NCBI GenBank assembly: GCA_017462965.1 | Contig: JAFTQC010000058.1 | Span: forward strand, 1 to 53,161 | From: Clostridia bacterium | Lineage (GTDB): Bacteria > Bacillota > Clostridia > TANB77 > UBA1234 | Direction of reading: 5' to 3' | DNA length: 53,161 nt | Shown: piece after piece, positions 8,715 to 18,460 of the stretch | Numbering within the stretch: the first letter of the stretch is position 1 | Layout of the letters: each line of letters starts with the position of its first letter | The notes under the pieces: model-generated | What the model was told of the DNA's origin: nothing | The model's database searches: none | What the model saw: the letters and a program-made list of their open reading frames with translations, nothing else | Made by a program: the position numbers and the translations under genes

Positions 8715-9611
8715 ATGATTCAAATAGCTGGGCTAACAAAAAGTTTTGGTAAGACTAATGTTTTAGAAAATCTTAATTGTACGATTAAGACAGGATGCAT
8801 ATATGGTCTTATTGGAGCTAATGGTGCTGGTAAATCAACTTTGATGAGAATTATAACAGGTATTTATCAAAAAGATTCAGGTTCAATAGTTGTTGACGGA
8901 AAAGAATTAATTGATGAAGCGGAGTTAAAAGAAAAAATAGTTTATGTTCCAGATGATTTATATTTCTTCAAAAATTATACGATTAAAGGAATGATAACAT
9001 TCTATAAATGTATGTATTCAAAATTTGATGAAGCATATGCTAATAAATTATTTGAATTACTTAAACTAGATAAAAATAAAAAAATTGAAACATTTTCAAA
9101 AGGTATGAAAAGACAAACTGCTTTAGTTCTTGCGTTATCAACTAATGCGGAATATATGTTTTTTGATGAAACATTTGATGGAATTGATCCAGTTGTCAGA
9201 AATCTAATAAAAAGAATAATTGCAGAAAAAATGGAAGATAAAGGGTGCACCATAATTGTATCAAGCCATAACTTAAGAGAATTAGAAGATATATGTGACA
9301 ATTTAGGACTTTTATATAAAGGCGGAATTTTATTTGAAAGTGATGTAGACACGTTAAAAACAAATATGTTCAAAATACAAATATCTTTAGGAAAAGAATT
9401 TTCAAAAGAAGATTTTAAAGACTTTAAAGTTTTGAGTTTTAAGAAAAATGGAAGTGTTGCGACAGTTATAATAGAAGGCGAAAAAGAAAAATGTGAAGAG
9501 AAAATAGAGGAAATGAAGCCTATAATACTTGATTTTCTTCCACTAACTTTAGAAGAAATATTTATATATCAAATGGAGGTGTTAGGATATGAGTTTAACC
9601 AAGTTATTTAA
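8715..9611 (+). CDS. ABC transporter ATP-binding protein (YtrB/BcrA type)
   Basis: A 298-aa ATPase subunit. Walker A GANGAGKST, a signature region TFSKGMKRQTAL, Walker B YMFFDETFDGID and the H-loop SSHNL are in order. The C-terminal 80 residues match the extension found in bacitracin/lantibiotic-type exporters. ATG 8715 follows GGGGAG at 9 nt; a GTG nine bases earlier overlaps that site. Its 3' end overlaps the permease gene by 23 bp, so translation is probably coupled. It likely powers export or removal of an envelope-active compound. Confidence 0.9.
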   Translation: MIQIAGLTKSFGKTNVLENLNCTIKTGCIYGLIGANGAGKSTLMRIITGIYQKDSGSIVVDGKELIDEAELKEKIVYVPDDLYFFKNYTIKGMITFYKCMYSKFDEAYANKLFELLKLDKNKKIETFSKGMKRQTALVLALSTNAEYMFFDETFDGIDPVVRNLIKRIIAEKMEDKGCTIIVSSHNLRELEDICDNLGLLYKGGILFESDVDTLKTNMFKIQISLGKEFSKEDFKDFKVLSFKKNGSVATVIIEGEKEKCEEKIEEMKPIILDFLPLTLEEIFIYQMEVLGYEFNQVI

Positions 9612-11631
9612 TTTTAAATATTTCAAAGAAAACTTGAAAAAATCTAAATCTGTGTTATTGTTACTTCTTTTGGTATTGCCGATGTTTACAGTGTTACAAT
9701 TAATGAATGATACTTCTGTTGATGTGTATACATATCCTCTTTTAGGTGTAATAAATATGCTAATGATGTGCCTTATACCATTTATGCTTTCGCTTACTTT
9801 GTTTGGATATGTTTATAAAAGAAAAAGTGTAGATTTTATGGGTTCAATGCCAATTAGCAGAAAAACAATATTTACAACAAACACAATTGGTGGAATAGGT
9901 TTAATAATATTTGTACAATTTTTAACGTTTATTTTAACAATGATAACGTCAAATTTTATATCAGCAACAATATTTGCTGAATTAGCGTTTGATGTGTTTA
10001 TTTATCAATCGCTTGCATACATTTTTCTATTTTGCTTATCAAATTTAGCTATGAGTTTTTCTGGTAATTTGATGACACAACTCGTAGTTACTGTACTATT
10101 TTTTGCAATATATCCGGTCTTGAATCTTTATATCAGTGAAAGTGCAGGATCATATATTACATTTAATAATTGGGGAGTCAATCTGGTTAGAAATTATAAT
10201 GGGTTCACTTTACCAATAATGGTTATTGCAAATTCTGGTAAAGTAGCAGCTATTTCAATAATAAAAACAATAATTTTATCAGTAATTTATTCATTAATAG
10301 GATTATACTTATTTACAAAAAGAAAAATGGAAAAAGCGGGAGAGTCATTCTCTTATGAGATTACTCATTTTATAATAAAAGGTTTAACACTTATACCTTT
10401 TGTGATATTTACAAGAGAATTAATGACTTCTGCAGATTTTTCTGAAATATGCTTAATTGGAGGAATTATATTAGTTTATTGGTATGTATTTGATTTAGTT
10501 ACGGCAAAGAAAGTAAAATTATATAAAAGTGCAATTGCTTTTGTTTGTTCATTTATAACGTTATTAGTATTTATTGCTATAGGTGTGGCGATTGAAGAAG
10601 CAAAGGTTGATAATATAAAATTTTCAGACATAGATTATTTAATCATTTCAGATGATGGATATCGTACTACTAGTTATGGAAGCCTTGAGTATGATATGAA
10701 TAAAAAGTATAAAATAACTGACAAAGATGATATTAAGAAAATTTTTAAATATATAGATAAAAAGAATGAAATTGTAGATGCGTATGATAAAATAGAACTT
10801 GAAAATAATGAATCACAAAACACAGTAAAGAAAATGTATGATTGCAGAATGGAAGCATATGTAAATAAGCAAGACTTTTTAAGATATTATACAACGATAG
10901 ATGAAACTTTATTAAATGAAATTACTGCAAAAGCAGAAGTTATTGAAGAAAAATGGGAACTTAAAGATAATGCAGTATTAGGTAATAAATTTGAAACAAT
11001 TACTGCTGAAGAAGAAAATAGAATATTAGAAATTCTGAAAACATTAAAGCCAAGAAGAATAAGACAAAATCAAGAATATTTGTATGTAAATAATACGGAT
11101 TACATAATTGTACATCAATACGTTGATCATACAATTGAAACATGTGAATATGAATTTGGTTCAAATGAAGAGCTTAGAACTTTATATGATGCAATAAATT
11201 TAAGAGAAATGAAATATATATTAGAAAATAAAAAAGAAAATATTGGCAATGTTGAAATTGAATCTACTTTAAAGTCTAACTCAACAAGAAAAGATGTAGG
11301 ATATTATCTAACTTATTATGAAAGTGAAGAATTTCTTGAATATGTTGAGGATAATCTTTTAGATCAAAAAGTTGATTATTCAAAAGATATTATCAGAATC
11401 ATGGTAAGATTAAGACGTGATAATGATAGAACCATAACAATAAAAACAAATGATTATGATGGTGTAATTTTGATGCTTACAAAAATGGGAGTGGCAAATT
11501 CATATATTCACAAAGAATATTATTATGATGGAGAATTTTATGACACTGTTATAAGTGAGCCAACAGTAAGTACAGAAGAAGTAACAGTATATTATGAGGA
11601 AGAAGGAGAAAAAGTTCAGGAGATATATTAA
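9589..11631 (+). CDS. ABC-2 type permease with large extracytoplasmic C-terminal domain
   Basis: A 680-aa membrane subunit. Residues 1 to about 330 hold roughly eight hydrophobic segments, including the ABC-2-like motif VDFMGSMPISRKTIF near residue 82. Residues from about 340 to the end are hydrophilic and rich in Asp/Glu/Lys/Tyr, probably an outward domain. This layout matches YtrC/DUF6449-like permeases in Firmicutes. The RBS GGAGGT lies inside the end of the ATPase gene, giving coupled translation. It pairs with the ATPase just upstream. Substrate unknown; family knowledge suggests cell-wall antibiotic stress. Confidence 0.85.
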   Translation: MSLTKLFNFKYFKENLKKSKSVLLLLLLVLPMFTVLQLMNDTSVDVYTYPLLGVINMLMMCLIPFMLSLTLFGYVYKRKSVDFMGSMPISRKTIFTTNTIGGIGLIIFVQFLTFILTMITSNFISATIFAELAFDVFIYQSLAYIFLFCLSNLAMSFSGNLMTQLVVTVLFFAIYPVLNLYISESAGSYITFNNWGVNLVRNYNGFTLPIMVIANSGKVAAISIIKTIILSVIYSLIGLYLFTKRKMEKAGESFSYEITHFIIKGLTLIPFVIFTRELMTSADFSEICLIGGIILVYWYVFDLVTAKKVKLYKSAIAFVCSFITLLVFIAIGVAIEEAKVDNIKFSDIDYLIISDDGYRTTSYGSLEYDMNKKYKITDKDDIKKIFKYIDKKNEIVDAYDKIELENNESQNTVKKMYDCRMEAYVNKQDFLRYYTTIDETLLNEITAKAEVIEEKWELKDNAVLGNKFETITAEEENRILEILKTLKPRRIRQNQEYLYVNNTDYIIVHQYVDHTIETCEYEFGSNEELRTLYDAINLREMKYILENKKENIGNVEIESTLKSNSTRKDVGYYLTYYESEEFLEYVEDNLLDQKVDYSKDIIRIMVRLRRDNDRTITIKTNDYDGVILMLTKMGVANSYIHKEYYYDGEFYDTVISEPTVSTEEVTVYYEEEGEKVQEIY

Positions 11632-11646
11632 TAGGAGGTGTTTTTT

Positions 11647-11994
11647 ATGATAACGTTAGATTATCAAAGTAGAACCCCTATATATGAGCAAATTGTGAAT
11701 GAAATTGAAAGATATATTTCACTTGGAATATTAAAAGCAGAAGAACAATTACCTTCAATTAGAGAATTCGCAATGACTCTTGGAATAAATCCAAATACAG
11801 TAAAAAAAGCTTATGAAGAATTAGAAAGACGTGGCTCAATTACTGTTATTTCTACAAAAGGTACATTCGTTTCTAAGAATATAGGGGGAGTTTCTCAAAG
11901 AAAAATAAAAGAAACTATTGAAAAGATTAGAGACGAAATACGTGAGCTGGAAAAGCTTGGAATTTCAAAAGAAGAAATAATAAAAAAATTATAA
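11647..11994 (+). CDS. GntR-family regulator, YtrA subfamily
   Basis: Short (115 aa) one-domain regulator. The winged helix-turn-helix has the GntR signature PIYEQIVNEIERYISLG, then LPSIREFA and NPNTVKKAYEELERRG. Only about 45 residues follow the DNA-binding domain, as in YtrA, and they look coiled-coil (ETIEKIRDEIRELEKLG), suiting dimerisation. TAGGAGG precedes ATG 11647 by 8 nt. Third gene of the ABC operon, 15 bp after the permease. By analogy with B. subtilis ytr it probably represses its own operon through the palindrome at 8653. Confidence 0.92.
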   Translation: MITLDYQSRTPIYEQIVNEIERYISLGILKAEEQLPSIREFAMTLGINPNTVKKAYEELERRGSITVISTKGTFVSKNIGGVSQRKIKETIEKIRDEIRELEKLGISKEEIIKKL

Positions 11995-12054
11995 ATAAAT
12001 TGCAACATAAACGCATAATGTGTAGTCAAATAGGTTTGTAAAAGAGGTGATATT

Positions 12055-12759
12055 TTGGAAGCAATTATAGAGGTAAAAAATGCAACAAAAATTTATAGAG
12101 TTGGTACAGAAAAAATAGTAGCGTTAGACAATGTTAGTTTTACAATAAATAAAGGTGATTTTTGTTGTTTACTTGGCTCTTCAGGTTCTGGTAAATCTAC
12201 ACTATTAAATATAATGGCGGGAATTGAAAAAATAACATCTGGAGATATTTTCATAAAAGGAAAAAAGATTACCAAGATGGGAGAGCACCAGCTTGCAAAA
12301 TTTAGACAAAAATATTTAGGATTTGTTTTTCAATCATATAATCTTATAAATTCACTTACAGCTCTTGAGAATGTTGAGCTACCACTTGTTTTTAAGGAAG
12401 AGCCTAAGAAAATAAGACTTAAGAAATCTAAAGAAATTTTAGGTAAAGTTGGGCTAGAAAAAAGACTTAAACATAAACCATCTCAGATGAGTGGTGGTCA
12501 ACAGCAAAGAGTTGGAATAGCAAGAGCTTTTGTTGCAAATCCAGAAGTTGTTTTCGCAGATGAGCCGACTGGAAACTTAGATAGTAAAACAGCTAAAGAA
12601 ATAATGGGAATAATCAAACAAATTGCTGAAGAAAGAAATCAGACTATAGTAATGGTTACACATGATATTGAAATTGCAAAATTTGCAAATAAGGTCATTC
12701 ATATTCATGATGGACATATCGAACGAATTGAGGGGGAACAATTAAATGAAGAAAATTAG
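12055..12759 (+). CDS. MacB/LolD-type ABC ATPase
   Basis: A 234-aa ATPase of the MacB/LolD/FtsE class. Walker A GSSGSGKST, Q-loop FVFQSYNLI, signature MSGGQQQRVGIARA, Walker B VVFADEPTGNLDS and H-loop VTHD are all canonical. Translation appears to start at TTG 12055 behind AAGAGGTGAT; no ATG lies at a better position. It overlaps the next gene by 14 bp. It serves the FtsX-type permease at 14705 and belongs to the mechanotransmission class of ABC systems, which work on periplasmic or surface partners rather than moving substrate through the membrane. Confidence 0.93.
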   Translation: MEAIIEVKNATKIYRVGTEKIVALDNVSFTINKGDFCCLLGSSGSGKSTLLNIMAGIEKITSGDIFIKGKKITKMGEHQLAKFRQKYLGFVFQSYNLINSLTALENVELPLVFKEEPKKIRLKKSKEILGKVGLEKRLKHKPSQMSGGQQQRVGIARAFVANPEVVFADEPTGNLDSKTAKEIMGIIKQIAEERNQTIVMVTHDIEIAKFANKVIHIHDGHIERIEGEQLNEEN

Positions 12760-14443
12760 TTTTATTATATGCACAATTATATTCTGTCTTGGAATAGGCT
12801 GCACGAGTTTTGCAATGGATGGGGATGAAACTTATAAAGAAAAGGTTCCAAGAATTATTTTTGTTGAAGACGAGGAGATGCCAAAGGTTGCGGCAGGTGA
12901 AGAATTAAAACTTTTAATTACATATAAAAATGATAGTAGCCATTCTGCTAAGAACATCAGAATAACTCCGAGTTTTGAAGAGGTTCCTCTTGTTTATGAA
13001 AGACCTGTTGCTTATGAAAGAATTTTGTCATTGAGACCGGATAAAGAAGATAAAGCTTCATTTAATTTAAAAGTTGCTGATGATGCTAAAGTTGGTGTTT
13101 ATGGTTTGAAATTTAAATTGGAATTTGAAAATCAAAGAGATGAAACTTATACTAGTGAAGCTACAGTGCATTTCAATGTTTATAAAGAAAAAGTTAAACC
13201 AATTGTTGCTATTAGTAATATATCAACAGGAGAAGCTCCAGTTAGTGCAGGTGGAAACTTTAAACTTACTTTTGATGTAAGTAATAATGGTGAAGTAAAA
13301 GCAGACAATGTTGAAATTTTGATAACAGGACAAAGTGAAGATAAATTTATGGTTGTTGATTCGAATGATTATAAATATATTGGTACCTTAGAATCAAATC
13401 AAAAAATACATCAAGAATTTGATATAAATGTATCTGATAAAATATCAAAAGGTAATAATACAATTGGTGTTGATATAAAATATAAAGATACCTCTGGAAA
13501 TGAATTATCTACTCAAAAAACTATATATGTTTTAGATGTAAAGAGTGAAAATGAAGTTGAAGAAGAGGATGAAACAGCGGCAACTCCAAAGATTATTATT
13601 TCGTCGTACATGACTAATCCAAATACAATAGTTGCAGGAAATGATTTTAGTTTTTCTTTTACTGTGAAAAATACTAGTAAAGAAAAAAGACTAAGAAACA
13701 TGAAAATAACTATTAGTTCACAAGATGGTGCTTTTATAATAACAAAAGGTAGTAATACTTTTTATGTTGAAGAAATATTACAAGATGATAGTGTTACAAA
13801 AATTATTGATTTGAAAGCTAAACAAAGTTTAACTTCTAATTCATATCCAGTAATAATAGATTTTGATTACGAAGATTACAGTGGTAAACAATATGCAGAA
13901 AGTGAAACAATAAATATACCGGTAACAGAGTATTCAAAATTAGTTATAAATTCTGTTATGCCAGGTCAAGGTTATACAGGATCAAATACTAGTCTATCAT
14001 TTGACTATGTGAATATGGGAAAAGCCACTGTTTCTAATTTGACTGCTAGTGTAGAAGGTGACTATACATGTGTTCAATCTATAAATTATATAGGTAATTT
14101 AGAACCAGGAAATTCAGACTATTATGATATAGAAGTAATTCCTTCTAAATCTGGTACGAATTACGGAGTTTTAGTTCTTTCATTTGAAGATTCTTCTGGT
14201 AGAATCGTAGAGGTAAAAAAGGATTTTGAGGGATTTGCAATGGAAGAACCTGTTTTTGAAGATCCAGGAATAATGGATCCAGGAGTTATAAATCCTGGAA
14301 TGATGGAACCGCTAGAAACAAAAGAGCCTATAGAAACATGGGTAATTGTATTATCAGGTTTGGGATCGTTTATGATAACGTTTATTATTTCAAAATTGAT
14401 TACGACCAAAATTGTTAGAAAAAAATTAGAAGATGAGATTTAG
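12746..14443 (+). CDS. exported multi-domain Ig-like (COG1361/CARDB-type) protein
   Basis: A 565-aa secreted, membrane-anchored protein. A signal peptide (KKISFIICTIIFCLGIGCTSFA) leads to at least three repeated beta-rich domains of about 125 residues, recognisable by recurring V(S/A)AGxxFxxxFxVxN-like openings (near residues 47, 170 and 292). A Pro/Met/Gly-rich linker (DPGIMDPGVINPGMM) precedes the C-terminal membrane helix at about 530-552 and a basic tail. The repeats resemble S-layer-like or CARDB/NEW3 adhesion domains. It lies inside the MacB-type operon between ATPase and permease, so it is probably the extracellular partner of that transporter. Confidence 0.8.
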   Translation: MKKISFIICTIIFCLGIGCTSFAMDGDETYKEKVPRIIFVEDEEMPKVAAGEELKLLITYKNDSSHSAKNIRITPSFEEVPLVYERPVAYERILSLRPDKEDKASFNLKVADDAKVGVYGLKFKLEFENQRDETYTSEATVHFNVYKEKVKPIVAISNISTGEAPVSAGGNFKLTFDVSNNGEVKADNVEILITGQSEDKFMVVDSNDYKYIGTLESNQKIHQEFDINVSDKISKGNNTIGVDIKYKDTSGNELSTQKTIYVLDVKSENEVEEEDETAATPKIIISSYMTNPNTIVAGNDFSFSFTVKNTSKEKRLRNMKITISSQDGAFIITKGSNTFYVEEILQDDSVTKIIDLKAKQSLTSNSYPVIIDFDYEDYSGKQYAESETINIPVTEYSKLVINSVMPGQGYTGSNTSLSFDYVNMGKATVSNLTASVEGDYTCVQSINYIGNLEPGNSDYYDIEVIPSKSGTNYGVLVLSFEDSSGRIVEVKKDFEGFAMEEPVFEDPGIMDPGVINPGMMEPLETKEPIETWVIVLSGLGSFMITFIISKLITTKIVRKKLEDEI

Positions 14444-14458
14444 TTGGAGGATATAAAT

Positions 14459-14674
14459 ATGGAAGAAGTTGTTATGGTTGATACAGCAATGCCAGATGTT
14501 GCTATGAGTTATGATGCAATTTCTGTGCAAGATTCTGAATTTGTGACTGATGAAATGAATAATTCATCAGATGTTACAGGCTCACAAATAGCTTTATATA
14601 TTGTTATAGGGGTATGTGCAATTATTGGTATAGTACTTGGAATAATTTTGGGTAAAAAGGCAGCATACAAATAA
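14459..14674 (+). CDS. small single-pass membrane protein in MacB operon
   Basis: Unrecognised 71-aa protein. The N-terminal half is acidic and Met/Val-rich, and a single hydrophobic helix (about residues 46-66) ends in GKKAAYK. ATG 14459 follows TTGGAGG by 8 nt, only 15 bp after the exported Ig-like gene, and the permease follows after 30 bp. The topology suggests a short outward domain on a C-terminal anchor. The context suggests an accessory subunit; no family is recognised. Confidence 0.7.
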   Translation: MEEVVMVDTAMPDVAMSYDAISVQDSEFVTDEMNNSSDVTGSQIALYIVIGVCAIIGIVLGIILGKKAAYK

Positions 14675-14704
14675 TAGTAAATATAACATAAATGAGGAAT
14701 TAAT

Positions 14705-15997
14705 ATGAAGATTAAAGATTTTGCGGTAATGGGTTTTAAAAATCTATGGCGAAGAAAACTTCGAACAATACTTACTGCTGTTGGTGTGGCTATTGGTACT
14801 TTTTCGATTGTGATAATGTTATCACTTGGTATTGCGATGACAGAAGGCTATAAGAATCAACTTGCCGAGTGGGGAAATCTTACCAAAATAACTGTTAATA
14901 GATATGGATATTATTATGATGAAGAGTCAGGAATGGGTGTTTCTAATGAACAAAAATTAGATGATAATATTGTACAAACTTTGTCAGAAATAGAACATGT
15001 TAGAGGTGTAACTCCGGTATTGAATGTTGATGCTAGACTTAAATCTGGTAAATATGAAGCTTGGTGTAGTATAACTGGAATAGATCCAGACACATTAGAA
15101 TATTTTGATTTTCCAGAAGTTGCATCAGGAGAATATATATCTGATGATAATCCTACAGCATTATTATTTGGTCAAAATGCATGTTATTTTTATAATCCAC
15201 GAGGAAATAATAATTGGAACAATGAGAGTCCGGTTGATTTAATGAATGATCAAATAAAAATAACTTTTGATGGTATATATGATAGTACTTCCAAAACACC
15301 TAAATATTCTAAATTAAATGTTGCTGGAGTTATGGCTCAAAATGATACAGAAATGAATTATAGTGTTTATGTACCAATAAAACAAGCGATAGAGTGGTAT
15401 AAGAAATATAATCCACAATATAAAAAGAAGAAGGAACTTAGTTATGAGTCTATTTGGGTAAGTGTAGATGATGTGGATAATGTAAAACAAGTTCAAGAAC
15501 AAATAAAAGCAATGGGATATTCTACTTATAGCATGGCTGATAATTTGGATGATGTTCAAGAAATTTCAAATACGTTGCAACTTATTTTAGGTGGTATAGG
15601 AGCTGTTTCATTACTTGTTTCTGCTATAGGAATTGCAAACACAATGATAATGTCAATATATGAGAGAACAAAGGAAATTGGTGTAATGAAGGTTTTAGGA
15701 TGTGTTGTTACAGATATTAGAAAGCTATTCTTATTTGAGGCTAGCATAATTGGTCTTTTAGGTGGAACAATTGGACTTGCATTAAGTTATGGAGTATCTT
15801 TTGTATTAAATAAATATGCTCCTGAAATTGGTGGAATGATTGGATTATCATCAAATCAAGCTATATCAATAATTCCTATTTGGCTTGCACTTTCAGCTCT
15901 AGGTTTTGCTATATTGATTGGTATAGTTTCAGGATTATATCCAGCCAAAAAAGCTACAAAAATTAGAGCTATTGAAGCTATGAGAACAGAAGGATAG
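14705..15997 (+). CDS. MacB/FtsX-type ABC permease
   Basis: A 430-aa permease with the MacB architecture: a first membrane helix (about 20-42, after LRTILTAVGVAIG), an extracytoplasmic MacB-PCD domain of about 240 residues, then three helices in the FtsX domain. The conserved ISNTLQLILGGIGAVSLLV and IANTMIMSIYERTKEIGVMK segments and the final LYPAKKATKIRAIEAMR are diagnostic. It pairs with the ATPase at 12055. Last gene of the operon; the HD-domain gene follows after 15 bp and may be cotranscribed. Confidence 0.93.
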   Translation: MKIKDFAVMGFKNLWRRKLRTILTAVGVAIGTFSIVIMLSLGIAMTEGYKNQLAEWGNLTKITVNRYGYYYDEESGMGVSNEQKLDDNIVQTLSEIEHVRGVTPVLNVDARLKSGKYEAWCSITGIDPDTLEYFDFPEVASGEYISDDNPTALLFGQNACYFYNPRGNNNWNNESPVDLMNDQIKITFDGIYDSTSKTPKYSKLNVAGVMAQNDTEMNYSVYVPIKQAIEWYKKYNPQYKKKKELSYESIWVSVDDVDNVKQVQEQIKAMGYSTYSMADNLDDVQEISNTLQLILGGIGAVSLLVSAIGIANTMIMSIYERTKEIGVMKVLGCVVTDIRKLFLFEASIIGLLGGTIGLALSYGVSFVLNKYAPEIGGMIGLSSNQAISIIPIWLALSALGFAILIGIVSGLYPAKKATKIRAIEAMRTEG

Positions 15998-16012
15998 AAA
16001 GGAAATTTAAAT

Positions 16013-16573
16013 ATGAATAGAAATGAAGCTATTGAGTTGTTAAAGAAATATAATAAAGAAGAATTTCACATTAGACACGCATTGACGGTTGAAGGTGTAA
16101 TGAAATATTTTGCAAAGGAATATGGGTATGATGAAGAGTTTTGGGGATTAGTAGGTCTTCTTCATGATATTGATTTTGAGGTATACCCAGAGGAGCATTG
16201 CAAAAAAGCACCAGAGTTATTAAGTGAGATTAACGCAAGTGATGATTTTATTCATGCTGTTTGTAGTCACGCTTATGGGCTATGTTCAGATGTTGAACCT
16301 GTGCATGAAATGGAGAAAATATTGTTTGCAATTGATGAGCTTACAGGATTGATTGGTGCGGCTGCTATTATGAGACCATCAAAGAGTGTTCAAGATATGG
16401 AACTTTCGAGCTTGAAAAAGAAGTTTAAAGATAAGAAATTTGCAGCTGGATGCTCAAGAGATGTCATAAAAGAAGGTGCAGAAAGACTTGGATGGGAATT
16501 AGATAAATTATTGGAAAGTACTCTTATAGCGATGAGGGTGGATGAAGAGGCAATTAATAAATATTTCGAATAA
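16013..16573 (+). CDS. HD-domain phosphohydrolase
   Basis: A 186-aa metal-dependent HD-fold protein. Visible metal ligands are the early His in HIRHALTVEG, the paired HD in GLLHDIDFE and later His in VCSHAYG, with a further Asp in AIDELTGL. The substrate is not predictable; small HD proteins act on nucleotides, phosphate esters or cyclic nucleotides. RBS AGAAAGGA is 15 bp after the permease. A strong terminator follows, making this the last gene of the unit. Confidence 0.88.
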   Translation: MNRNEAIELLKKYNKEEFHIRHALTVEGVMKYFAKEYGYDEEFWGLVGLLHDIDFEVYPEEHCKKAPELLSEINASDDFIHAVCSHAYGLCSDVEPVHEMEKILFAIDELTGLIGAAAIMRPSKSVQDMELSSLKKKFKDKKFAAGCSRDVIKEGAERLGWELDKLLESTLIAMRVDEEAINKYFE

Positions 16574-16610
16574 ATTATGTCAACTAAATGTGTAGAAATA
16601 TATTGGCATT

Positions 16611-16648
16611 AAAGCTAGATTGGAATTTATTTACAATCTAGCTTTTTT
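16611..16648 (+). terminator. intrinsic terminator after HD gene
   Basis: Perfect 12-bp stem AAAGCTAGATTG / CAATCTAGCTTT, 11-nt loop, then six T. Confidence 0.9.
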
Positions 16649-16945
16649 GACGTTTCAAATTATGTGCAAAGCTTAGGGAAATACGAATGTGAAGGTATTA
16701 TGCAAACTATTATATTGACATAATATTTACAATAAAAAAAGTGAAATAAAAAATTTTCTTTTCTACGGAATAACGGCAAATGCTTAATACAAAGCCTTTT
16801 ACGTTGAAAAATGTCATAAAACATGGTAAAATAATAATGTAGTAATTAAAAAAGTTAAATTTTTATGTATAGTTTTAATAAAAAATAACCTGTTGAAAAA
16901 TTACAAATTTTGACAGATGATGCGAAAGAAAAGAGGTGATTTCAC
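16649..16945 (+). promoter_or_regulatory. AT-rich intergenic region with promoter for GH18 gene
   Basis: About 300 bp without a gene. A candidate promoter is TTGAAA (16804-16809), 17-bp spacer, TAAAAT (16827-16832), leaving a leader of about 110 nt. The leader is AT-rich and I recognise no riboswitch in it. A second TTGACA at 16715-16720 has no matching -10. Nothing else is seen. Confidence 0.45.
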
Positions 16946-18337
16946 ATGAGAAAGTTTATTATAGCAGGGACAATTGTAATGTCATTTTTTACTTCAACTG
17001 TTTTTGCAGCCGAACGTTTAAGTTTAGGCTATATTTATAGTGCGTCAAAATCTCATTCTGAAATCATTGAATTTACAAATAATTCCGTTAATGTTGTATC
17101 TCCAACCTGCTTTGATATAACTACAAGAGGTAGACTTGATATAAATGGCATGTTAGATCAAGAATTCATTAATGAAATGCATTCAAAAAATATTAAGGTT
17201 ACGCCGTTTTTGAGTAATCATTGGGGTAGAAAACGTGCTCAAGCTGCACTTAAAAATCCATACCCATTGATTGAAGATTTGGTAACTGCTATTAATGACT
17301 ATAATCTAGATGGTGTAAATGTTGATTTAGAAAATTTAGATTCTAAGGATAAAAATTCTTTGACAGAATTTATGAGACTTTTAAGAGAAGCGTTGCCAAG
17401 TGATAAAACACTGTCTATAGCTGTTGCACCTAATCCAAAAAGGTTAACTACAACTTGGGTTGCAGCGTATGATTATAAAGCTCTTGCAGAGTATGTCGAT
17501 TATATGGTTGTAATGACGTATGATGAACATTGCTATGGTGGAGCTGCAGGACCGGTTGCTGGTATAAATTTTGTTGAAGAATCAATAAAAGTAATTCTTG
17601 AAGAAGTATCAAGAGATAAAATTGTAATGGGAATTCCACTATACGGCAGATTTTGGCAAGAAGGAGAGGATATGGGTGGTGAAGCCATTGTAATAGCTAA
17701 TGTTCCAAGAATTATAAAAAAATATAGACTAGTTCCTAGATATAGTTTGGAAGAGCAGACTCCATATGTAAAACTTGAAGTTGATCAAGATGAAACAGGA
17801 CCTTACATAAATGGAAGAGAATTAGGACCAGGAGTTTATAATATTTGGTATGAAAATGAGAATAGTATTAAAGCTAAGCTTGCTTTGGTAAATAAATATA
17901 ATTTATTAGGTGCTGGTTTATGGGCTTTAGATAATGAAGATGCTGATTTTTGGACATATTATAAAGATGCATTAAATGAGACTCCATACGAGAGTGAAAA
18001 AGAAATTAAAATTAGAGAAAGAATGGAGTATGCGAAAAAATTTGCGGTTGTCGAAGAGTTACCTGAAATTGAAGCTATGTCACCATTGGAAGTTCAATAT
18101 ATTGAAGTTGCAACACCGATTTTGGAATGTGAGACTGAAGCTGAAGAAGAGGAAATAGTAAAAGTTAATGTTTTAGTTTATGAAGTCATATTACCATTTG
18201 AAAAAAAGAATAAATCTATTAAAATTAAAAGATTTTACATAGATGAAAATAATGAACTAAAGGCAACGATGGAAAACTTATATTATGATACAACTTATGT
18301 TAGAGCGGTATCAACAAAGGCACTTTTAGTTGTATAG
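16946..18337 (+). CDS. secreted GH18 glycosidase, SleL/YaaH-like catalytic domain
   Basis: A 463-aa exported protein with a signal peptide (cleavage likely after FA, residues 20-21) and a GH18 TIM barrel to about residue 340. The catalytic motif is DGVNVDLE at 122-129, ending in the acid Glu; the Asn inside the motif is as in SleL/YaaH enzymes. MTYDEHCYGGAAGPV is the matching barrel signature. YaaH-type enzymes cut spore-cortex or other peptidoglycan, but LysM domains are missing here and about 110 uncharacterised residues follow the barrel. AAGAGGTGAT precedes the ATG. Spore cortex or wall hydrolysis is likely but not proven. Confidence 0.88.
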   Translation: MRKFIIAGTIVMSFFTSTVFAAERLSLGYIYSASKSHSEIIEFTNNSVNVVSPTCFDITTRGRLDINGMLDQEFINEMHSKNIKVTPFLSNHWGRKRAQAALKNPYPLIEDLVTAINDYNLDGVNVDLENLDSKDKNSLTEFMRLLREALPSDKTLSIAVAPNPKRLTTTWVAAYDYKALAEYVDYMVVMTYDEHCYGGAAGPVAGINFVEESIKVILEEVSRDKIVMGIPLYGRFWQEGEDMGGEAIVIANVPRIIKKYRLVPRYSLEEQTPYVKLEVDQDETGPYINGRELGPGVYNIWYENENSIKAKLALVNKYNLLGAGLWALDNEDADFWTYYKDALNETPYESEKEIKIRERMEYAKKFAVVEELPEIEAMSPLEVQYIEVATPILECETEAEEEEIVKVNVLVYEVILPFEKKNKSIKIKRFYIDENNELKATMENLYYDTTYVRAVSTKALLVV

Positions 18338-18365
18338 AAAAAAGAGAGGAATATCAATAAAAATG

Positions 18366-18460
18366 TTGAAAAAAAAGCTTTTAAATGTTAATATTATAAA
18401 TATAGGATAGACTTAAAAAAAACACCTTTTTCGGGTGAAAGTTTTTAAGTCTATTTTTTT
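18366..18460 (+). terminator. hairpin terminator or attenuator just before pyrG
   Basis: Stem ATAGACTTAAAAA (18407-18419) / TTTTTAAGTCTAT (18442-18454), with an inner CACC/GGTG pairing, then a T run. A possible promoter (TTGAAA at 18366, TATTAT or TATAAA at 18392-18400) would start transcription at the GG immediately before the stem, giving a pyrG leader attenuator. It may equally be the plain terminator of the GH18 gene. Confidence 0.7.
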
